Positions 56,396 through 64,000 of a DNA stretch of 64,000 nt are shown piece after piece. Position numbers and translations under genes: made by a program. The stretch lies in the NCBI GenBank assembly GCA_016584305.1, contig JACEEZ010019097.1:252312-316311 (forward strand), in the 5' to 3' direction. Below the pieces are notes generated by a model that was given only the letters and a program-made list of their open reading frames with translations, was not told where the DNA came from and searched no databases. This stretch comes from Chionoecetes opilio (taxonomy: Eukaryota > Arthropoda > Malacostraca > Decapoda > Majidae). The stretch's first letter is position 1. The number at the start of each line of letters is the position of its first letter.

Positions 56396-58120
56396 TTCAG
56401 AATATCTGCAGCTTTAAATAATACATTTGCATTGTGTCATTGTTTTAGTCATTCCCTTTATCATTTACATTTTTATTTTGTTTTTTTAAAGCTCCGCGGA
56501 CGCCGCCGTCCGTCTCCGAAGGGGGAAGGAAGGAAAGCGTGCGCGGGGGCTCAACCAGTGTTGAATCGTAGCTCTTTTGTAGCGCCCCCCAACCCGCTAT
56601 GGTTCTACCAATCGGTCGCTGGTCTTGGCATGACAAATAACCCCGGCACCTTACCTGAAGGTGCTGGGTTGGGTTTTATCTCCTTGTACCGGCAGGTACG
56701 ACGGGGCGGGGCCCGTAGTTGGGAGATACGGGGAGTTACCTCCCCGGGGTTATAACCCCCCGGGCTTTCCCCGGGGGGCGACCCCCCCTGTTCCCCCCGG
56801 GCCCCTGCTTGATAGTTCCCCGGGGGGTCAACCCATTATCCCCCCCCGCATGACTGCAATCATATAGAACATCACCATCTCGCGTCGCCCGGGAAGACTT
56901 ATGTGGGCTCAAGAGGTCCTAAGATCCTGTCGCAGGTGCCCGAATCCCCCGGGGGTTCCGGGGGGGAACCCGGGGAAGCCTCGAAGGAGGTATTCGTGGG
57001 GGTCGTAGTAGGGGATTTTCACCTCCACCACGCCCGCCCCTAGTGCCTCCCCCCACGCCCTTTGGCTCCCAAGGGCCCTGAAGAGGGGCCCCACAGGGGT
57101 AGGAGTGGGGGGGACGTCATGGTCTCGTAGAGTAGCCCCTTCCCTACCCCCGGGGGCAAAGTAGGGCGCCCCTTTGGTTGCCCCACGGCGGATCCGGGAA
57201 GCCAGGCGGAGGGGAATCACCACCGGGGGGGCAGTTTTTGCAGGAAATTTTGGGTCTCGTAGAGTTGCATTCCCGCCCCGGGGTTTATGGGGGTTTTCCT
57301 TAGTCGTCCCGTCGAAGCTCGTCCCCCTGGGGGAAAAAGTAAAGACCCACAGGGGCAAAAAAAAAGAGCCCCGTATTTGCCCGCCCCCCCTTTTATCTCA
57401 GGAGCCCGGGAGGAACACAGGGGAAAGCCACCAGGGCAGGGCCTGGCAGGACGTGGGATTTGTAGAGTGAGTAGCACCTGCCCCGGGGGACAAGCGGGGG
57501 CGGGCGTCGGGGTTGGGTAAAGAAGGACGGGGGTTGCGGGCACGTATTGAGGCGTGGTTTTTGGAAGGGAAAACCCCTAACTCGCTCACCGCGTAAGAAT
57601 AGGGTTGGGTGACGTGGGCAAACCGAGGATATAAAAATCTGTTCCTCTTCCTCTGTTTTTGCGGAGACCCCGGGTGTGGGGGTACAGTAAAAGGTTATTT
57701 CAGTGCTGACATAAGTGTGAAGGATGGCGTGAATTGAGGGATGAAGATTAGCACTTTTCCCCTTTCCCCCCTCCTCACCTTCCACTCTCTCAACTCCCCC
57801 CACCTTCTCCACTCTCTTCTCACTTTCTCCTCCTCTCCCTTCTCCCCCCTCATCTTTTTTTTTCCCCGGGGGGGGGAGGGACCCGAGCTGGGGTCACAAT
57901 GTGCAGGGGGCGCCGGCCACCCCCTTTTTCATAGGGCTGATAAGGAAGTTTGTTGTAAGCACAACATCAATGCCTCTTCTCTATCTCCCCCCGTCATCAG
58001 TACTTGCCTTTTCCTTTCCCTTTCTCTTCCTTTCCTTTCTCTTCCTCCTTTTTTTCCCCTTTATTTTTCCCTTTCCTTTCTATTCCCCATTCCCCAGTTT
58101 ACCCCTCCAGTTTACCTTTA
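56396..58120. other. GC-rich, error-laden stretch with degenerate internal repeats
   Basis: 56490-57620 is dominated by CCCC/GGGG runs. On the minus strand the word ACTCTAC(G/A)A(G/A)A recurs at about 57470, 57260 and 57125, each time with a variant of LYE(T/S) in one frame. A related word lies at about 57005. A former modular gene is possible but cannot be established from this sequence. 57640-58120 holds C/T-rich sequence without features. Confidence 0.35.
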
Positions 58121-58560
58121 TCATTTTTAACATTGTTTTTATTGTTTTTTCCCATTATCTTTGTTATCTTTGTTTTTACTGTCATTCCCTTTATCATTGT
58201 AACTTTGTTTTATTTTTTATTACCCTTTATCTTTGTATCATTGTTATTATTTTCACACCATTATCATTTTTACATCTTATCACCATATCATCATTCCCAC
58301 ATTATCACCATTATCACTTACCATATTATCACCTTATCTATTACCATCTTATCACCTTTTTCATCATTACCATCTTAACCTTTATCATCATTCCCACATT
58401 ATCCCCATTATCATCATTTACCATCATTATCACCATTATCATCATTCCCCATAAAATTCATATCATCATAAATTTACATCCGAAACCCAAAACATAAATA
58501 AAAAAAGATATAGAGATGCAGAGACAGATAAAAGATCAACATCGGATGTGTTAAGGGGCG
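58121..58560. repeat. TTATCA/ATC-rich simple sequence
   Basis: Repeats of ATTATCACCATTATCATCAT type to about 58470, then AT-rich spacer. Confidence 0.8.
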
Positions 58561-58799
58561 AATCTTTAATAAAGGGATACGGGGCGGATCGGATAGGGGC
58601 GGATCGGATACGGGTGGGGGTGCGGATACGGGGCGGAACGGTAGGGTGGGATAGTGTGTTGCCCCCTCCCCCCCCAGACAACGGGGACGAGACAACGCCC
58701 CACACCCTCACTTGGTAGGATTTGACTAAAGGACTCCAAGATACTGGCGGGGCTCACACACAACACACACACACAAACCACACAACACACACACACACA
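58561..58799. repeat. short GCGGATCGGATA repeats and CA tract
   Basis: Four to five units of GGGGCGGATCGGATA type at 58570-58645, then spacer and CA at 58755-58800. Confidence 0.6.
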
Positions 58800-59060
58800 C
58801 AAACATTTACGATGGCCCGTGGATAGAGCAGGGTACCATTCTAGGGTTTAGCCGGTTCGAATCCTCGGCGGTCTCGGGGATTTTTAAAAGGGCAGGCGGT
58901 TATGCCCCCTTTGAGAAAGGGGGATGGGGGTCTGTGGGTTGAGGCCTAGCATAAAAAAAAAACCCTAAGATCGGTAATAATGAGCCCCAAGCTAGGCGCC
59001 CCGGGGGGGGAAAAAAACTGGCGATCGCGAGCCCGGCTCGCGGGGTCAAGCCCATGGGGA
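58800..59060 (+). mobile_element. SINE-like repeat, degraded relative of 31830-32110
   Basis: GATGGCCCGTGGATAGAGCA, B box GCCGGTTCGAATCCTCGGCG, GGCGGTTATGCCCCC body and GGCGATCGCGAGCCCGGCTC near the end, in plus orientation. Confidence 0.5.
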
Positions 59061-59110
59061 ATAACAAAATAATTTAAAATAGCGAACTGAAGACAACGGG
59101 TGAAATACTC

Positions 59111-59141
<31 letters not shown>

Positions 59142-59480
59142 CCCTTCTCTCTTCTGAGGAACCTGTTTGTGCATTTTTTTCCCCCTCCCTCCCTCCTCCA
59201 CTCCTTCACCCCCCGCCCCCCTCCCTGCCCCCCCCTCAACACACACACAGTTACCACCAACAACCTCCCCAACCCAACCCAAGGGCCTCCCAGCCCCCTC
59301 CTCCTCCTGCTGCTGTACTAGGTTAGTGAAGGATGCGGCATACCTTCTCCGACATGCCCTCCACCCTACCCCCCATCCCCAAGGACAAGGAACTCTCGTG
59401 CCCCCGTACATCATGCCGGCCTGCCCGGGCCCCGGGCTTTTACGTGCCTGAGGGCCAGGGGCTGTGATGGGCAAGCTGTG
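59061..59480. other. TC tract and C-rich non-coding stretch
   Basis: TC at 59110-59150; no supported coding. Confidence 0.5.
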
Positions 59481-59867
59481 CAGACGGGCCGCTAATATAT
59501 ATTTTAAAATATATATAATATAATATATATTTTATATATATAAAAAGAAAAAATATATATTATTATAATATAATATATATATATATTAAATATATATAAA
59601 ATATATAATATATAATAATATATAAAATTTTAAAAAAATATAAAATTTTATATATATTATAAAATATATAAAATAAATATTATAAAAAATAATATAATAT
59701 ATATTTTATATATATTCAGTCCTTACCAAACCCGACAGCATACACACCCAAAGGGCCGTTAAAATACAAAGTATTTTTTTATTTGTTTGTAATTTTTGAT
59801 AAATAGGATTATTTATTTTTTTTAAGAAATAATATTATTTTAGATGTTCGTTTTTAGCTTGTAATAT

Positions 59868-59922
<55 letters not shown>

Positions 59923-60137
59923 TTTTTAGCCTGATGATGCCAAGTGCCTTTGGCGAAACGTTGCACAAAACAACCCCCAAGTATGACGAGTGTCTTTTTT
60001 GTCACCCGAAAAAACAAGATGTACTACCAACTAAGAAAATCAAAAAAATATATATATATTATTATAAAAATATTATATATTAATAATATATAATATTATA
60101 TATATATATATATATAAATTATATTATATATATATAT

Positions 60138-60168
<31 letters not shown>

Positions 60169-60219
60169 TATATATTATATATATAATTTTATATATTATA
60201 TTAATAATATATTATAATA

Positions 60220-60254
<35 letters not shown>

Positions 60255-60256
60255 GT
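59481..60256. repeat. AT-rich tracts, poly-A and poly-T
   Basis: (AT)n-like 59490-59720 and 60040-60225, poly-A at 59870-59917, poly-T at 60225-60253. Between them, 59931-59962 holds a compact stem-loop with CTGATGA and CGAAAC words. Confidence 0.85.
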
Positions 60257-60782
60257 GCTACTATAGCGTGCGGTCTACATCGGGGGTTTAAATCTACGGT
60301 CCCTAGTGTGCGGTTTACCAAAATCCCACCCGATTGACCCGATCTGACCGACCGACTACGCAAACTGTATTTTTTTGTGAGTCTGACTAAGCCCAAACCG
60401 ACCCGACCTGACATCTCTACTTGACCGACGACTCTATCAACCTTTAAAATGTGGTCAACGAAGAATGTCTCAGTATCCTCCCAATCAACCCCGGGAAATC
60501 AGTCTGAACACTTAACCCTCTGCAATGTGTGAAAAAAATCTCAAAAGTGAATCTTGACGAAGAAACAGCGGTTACGTTATACGTGAAAGCAATCATGTGT
60601 AAGATAATCATTTGTTTTATTTTTAATACTCTACTTTTTTAGACAAGTGTTTTTAATGATAATATTAATTATCACTACAGTTTTTTGTTCTTAATACTTA
60701 CTGTAAATTAACAATATCAATTTGCAATAGAAGTTGCAGCCCGAAGTGTAGGAGTGTAGAGGTTAATAGCGGGAAGGAAAAT
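60257..60782. other. spacer with isolated inverted satellite units
   Basis: CTATAGCGTGCGGTCTAC (60260-60278) and TAGTGTGCGGTTTACC (60304-60319) are reverse-orientation units of the following satellite. The rest is AT-rich and unassigned. Confidence 0.6.
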
Positions 60783-63603
60783 GTAGACCGCCGCTATAGT
60801 GTAAAATGTCCCCGGTAGACCGCACGCCAAGTGTAAAATTCCCGGTAGGGCCGCACGTATAGTGTAAAATGTCCCCGGTAGACCGCACGCTATAGTGTAA
60901 AAGTCCCGGAACCCCAGAAGTGTAAAAAAGTCCCGGGAGACGCACGCTATAGTGTAAAATGTCCCGGTAGACCGCCGCTATAGTGTAAAAGTCCCCGGGA
61001 GACCCCACGCATAGTGTAAAAAAGTCCCGGTAGACCGCACGCTATAGTGTAAAAGTCCCGGTAGACCCCACGCTATAGTGAAAAATTTCCCGGGGGGGGC
61101 CCCACGCTATGGCAAACTCCCCGGTAGACCCACGCTAGGTGTAAAAATCCGTAGACCGCAGTATAGTGTAAAATCTCCGGTAGACCACCGCTATAGTTTT
61201 AAAAGTCCCGGTAGACCACACGCTATAGTGAAATCTCCCGGTAGACCACACGATAGGCAAATCTCCCGGTAGCCGCACGCATAGTGAAATCTCCCGGTAG
61301 ACCGCACGTATAGTGCAAACCCGGTAGACCCCACGCATAGTGTAAAAGTCCCCCCCCCGGGGGACCGCACGTATAGTGAAATCTCCGGTTTGACCCCCAC
61401 GCTTTAGGTAAAATCTCCCGGGAGACCGACGCATGTGCAAATCTCCCGGTAGACCCCCGCTATAGTGCAAAACTCCGGTAGCCGCACGCTAAGTGCAAAA
61501 ACTCCGGTTTGACCCCACGTATAGTGAAAAAACCCCCGGTAGACCGCCGCTTTAGTGCAAAACTCCCGGTAGACCCCACGCTATAGTGCAAATTCCCGGG
61601 AGACCGACGTATAGTGCAGAAACTCCCGGAGGGCCGCACGTATAGGCAAATCTCCCCGTAGACCCCACGCTATATGCAAATTCCCCGGGAGACCGCAGCA
61701 TATCAAATCTCCCCCGGGAGGGCCGCACGCATAGTGAAATCTCCGGTAGACCGCCGCTATAGTGCAAATCTCCCGGTAGATCGCACGCTTAAATGCAAAT
61801 CCCCGGTAGACCCCACGCTATAGGCAAATCTCCCCGGGAGACCGCACCCCTATAGTCAAAACTCCCGGGAGACCGACCTATATGCAAATCTCCGGTAGAC
61901 CACACGTATAGTGCAAACTCCCGGGAGACCGCACGCTATAGTGCAAATCTCCCGGTAGATCCAGCTTAGTGCAAATCTCCGGAGACCGCACGCTATGTTT
62001 TCAAATCTCCCGGGAGACCGCACGCTTTTTAGTGAAATCTCCGGTAGACCGCCGCATAGGCAAATCTCCCCGGTAGACCCACGTAGGGCAAATCTCCCCG
62101 GTAGAAGACGCTATAGGCAAAAACCCCGGTAGACCGCACGCTATAGTGCAAATCTCCCCGGTAGACCCCAGCTTTAGTGCAAACTCCCCGGTAGACCGAC
62201 GCTATAGTGCAAAAACTCCGGGAGACCCCACGCTATAGGCAGATTCCCCGGTAGACGCCCCTATAGTGCAAATCTCCCCGTAGACCCCACGCTTAGTGCA
62301 AATCCCCGGTAGACCCCACGCTATGGCAAATTCCCCGGTAGACCCACGCTATAGTGCAAAAACTCCCCCGGTAGACCGCACGCTATAGGCAAATTTCCCG
62401 GGAGATCGCACGTATAGGCCAAAACTCCCAGTAGACCCCACGCTATAGTGCAAATCTCCCGGTTTAACCCCACGCTATAGTGCAAATTCCCCGGGAACGC
62501 CCCCTATAGTTTCAAATCTCCCCGGTAGACCACACGCTATAGTGCAAAACTCCCGGTAGACCGCACGCTATAGGCAAATTCCCCGGTAGATCGCACGCAT
62601 AGTGCAAATTCCCCGGTAGACCGCACGATAGTGCAAAACTCCGGTAGACCGCAGCTATAGTGTAAAACTCCCCGGGAGACCCCACGCTAAGGCAAATTCC
62701 CCGGTAGACCCCCGCTAGGTGCAAAACTCCCCGGTTTGACGCACGCTATAGTGCAAAAACTCCGGTAGCCGCACGCATAGTAAATCTCCCGGTAGACCCC
62801 AGCTAAGTGCAAATCCCGGTAGACCCCCACGTATAGGAAAAACCCCGGAGACCGCACGCATAGTGCAAAAACTCCGGAGACCGCACGCTATAGTGAAACT
62901 CCCGGTAGACCCACGCATAGTTTCAAACTCCCGGTAGACCGCACGCTATAGTGTAAACTCCCGGGAGACCGCACGCTATAGTGCAAATCTCCCCGGAGAC
63001 CGCAGCTAAGTGAAATCTTTCGGTAGACCCACGCTATAGTCAAATCTCCCGGTAGACCGCACGTAAGTGCAAATCTCCCCCTAGACCGCAGCTATTTTAA
63101 ATCTCCCGGTAGACCACACGCTATAGTGAAATTCCCCGGGAGACCGCAGCTTAGTGTAAAATCTCCCCGGGAAACCCCCGTATAGTGCCAAATCTCCCGG
63201 AGACCCCACGATAGTGCAAAACTCCCCGGTTTGACCGACGCATAGTGCAAAACTCCCGGTAGACCCCACGCATAGTGCAAATCTCCCGGAGCCCCCCGCT
63301 ATAGGCAAATTCCCGGTAGACGAGCTTAGTGCAAAAACTCCCGGTAGACCCCACGCTTAGTGCAAATCTCCCGGTAGACCGCCGCTATAGTGCAAATCTC
63401 CGGTAGACCCGCTATAGTGCAAATCTCCCGGTAGACCCCACGTATAGTGCAAATTCCCCCAGACCCCACGCATAGTGCAAATCTCCCCGGTAGACCCCAC
63501 GCTATGTGCAAATCTCCCCCGGTAGACCCACGCATAGTGCAAATTCCGGTAGACCCCACGCTATAGTGTAAAAACTCCCCGGGAGACCGCACGCTATAGT
63601 AGA
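60783..63603. repeat. satellite array, 31-33-bp unit, about 95 copies
   Basis: Consensus GTAGACCGCACGCTATAGTG followed by TAAAATGTCCCCG (first units) or CAAATCTCCCCG (most units). Apparent unit lengths of 26-32 bp reflect many one-base losses. The TGTAAAA form dominates 60783-61200, the TGCAAATCTCC form thereafter, and isolated TGTAAAA units reappear near the right end. Minus-strand frames are by-products. Confidence 0.95.
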
Positions 63604-64000
63604 CCATTGTTTTTATATCCCTGTTGTTGTTTTTGCTTATGTTAAAAATAATTAATAGAGTAAATAAAGATAACAAAAAAAATACGGGCCGCATATCCCA
63701 ACTTTGGGGAATGTAGTTTTCCCGGGAAGCCCTCGGGTGCTCCCAAACGATACCCTAGGAATTTTTCGAAAATACCCCATTGTGATTCCCCCCACAAGTT
63801 ACCCCGGGGAGTTCTAAATTTAACTAAAACCCAAGTAACTAAACCTGACGTGTTCAAGGGTAAACGCCACATACTGTTCCAGAAAAGGGGTATGGACGGA
63901 GCCAGCCTGCCCAGGACTCCAAGGATATAATATAGAGGAATCTCCTAAAAGTTTCTCTACGCTTTAAGGATGACAGAGATGTAGGAATACGCCATACAAA
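63604..64000. other. unassigned non-coding sequence to window end
   Basis: AT-rich to 63685, then CCCGGG-rich sequence of poor quality; no supported features. Confidence 0.4.

Overview
This is eukaryotic, intergenic, repeat-dominated DNA with no bacterial gene organisation. Long (GT)n, (GA)n, (TC)n, (AT)n, (AGG)n and (ATT)n tracts, several minisatellites, tRNA-derived SINEs, LINE reverse-transcriptase relics, short hAT-like elements and scattered TTAGG pentamers (the arthropod telomere unit) suggest an arthropod. A decapod crustacean such as a crab is the best guess. That is inference, and the species cannot be named from the sequence.

The only convincing host genes are five related loci for small secreted cysteine-rich peptides: A at 648-872 (-), B at 6252-6475 (+, broken), C at 8401-8556 (-), D at 32618-32773 (-, same protein as C) and E at 54431-54679 (-). 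They share a GGGA-rich purine tract, a TATA box about 47-70 nt before the ATG, a short CA-rich leader, a start context ATGCGGTC and a hydrophobic signal peptide. A, B and E share a C-x2-C-W-R ... C-x5-C core. C and D keep promoter and signal peptide, but the matching RCCxxxPC tail lies in another frame. The set looks like an expanding secreted-peptide family, possibly antimicrobial, carried by segmental duplications. I cannot match it to a named family.

Layout. 1-1 kb: gene A. 1.1-4.2 kb: SINE, long dispersed module R1, microsatellites. 4.6-6.2 kb: poor-quality sequence. 6.2-9.0 kb: gene B, flank module F, SINE, module R2, gene C, foldback repeat. 9.4-12 kb: three minisatellite or microsatellite blocks. 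12.2-12.6 kb: a large palindrome. 14.9-18.3 kb: decayed tandem copies of a CXC-type cysteine-rich, transposon-like gene. 18.9-19.6 kb: LINE fragment. 20-30 kb: further degraded copies of R1 and R2 plus tracts. 30.3-32.9 kb: direct duplication of the 6.5-8.7 kb block, with gene D. 32.9-36 kb: a 3-kb element with terminal inverted repeats. 36.8-38.9 kb: foldback element, 988-bp insertion with a 9-bp target duplication, and a hairpin. 39-46 kb: minisatellites, two LINE relics, a SINE. 46-53 kb: nested hAT-like ends around a 3.9-kb C-rich satellite. 53.6-54.7 kb: inverted copy of module F with gene E. 55-60 kb: GGT, GA and AT tracts. 60.8-63.6 kb: a 31-33-bp satellite array.

Several stretches (about 4.6-6.3, 15.5-18.3, 20-24.4, 26-30, 42.4-42.7, 46.8-51.8 and 55-63.9 kb) show dense small deletions and homopolymer distortions relative to clean copies elsewhere in the window. 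Four N sites (4606, 18321, 25945, 42710-42715) sit at such quality changes. Open frames there are not reliable. Nearly all long open frames in the window are translations of simple repeats.
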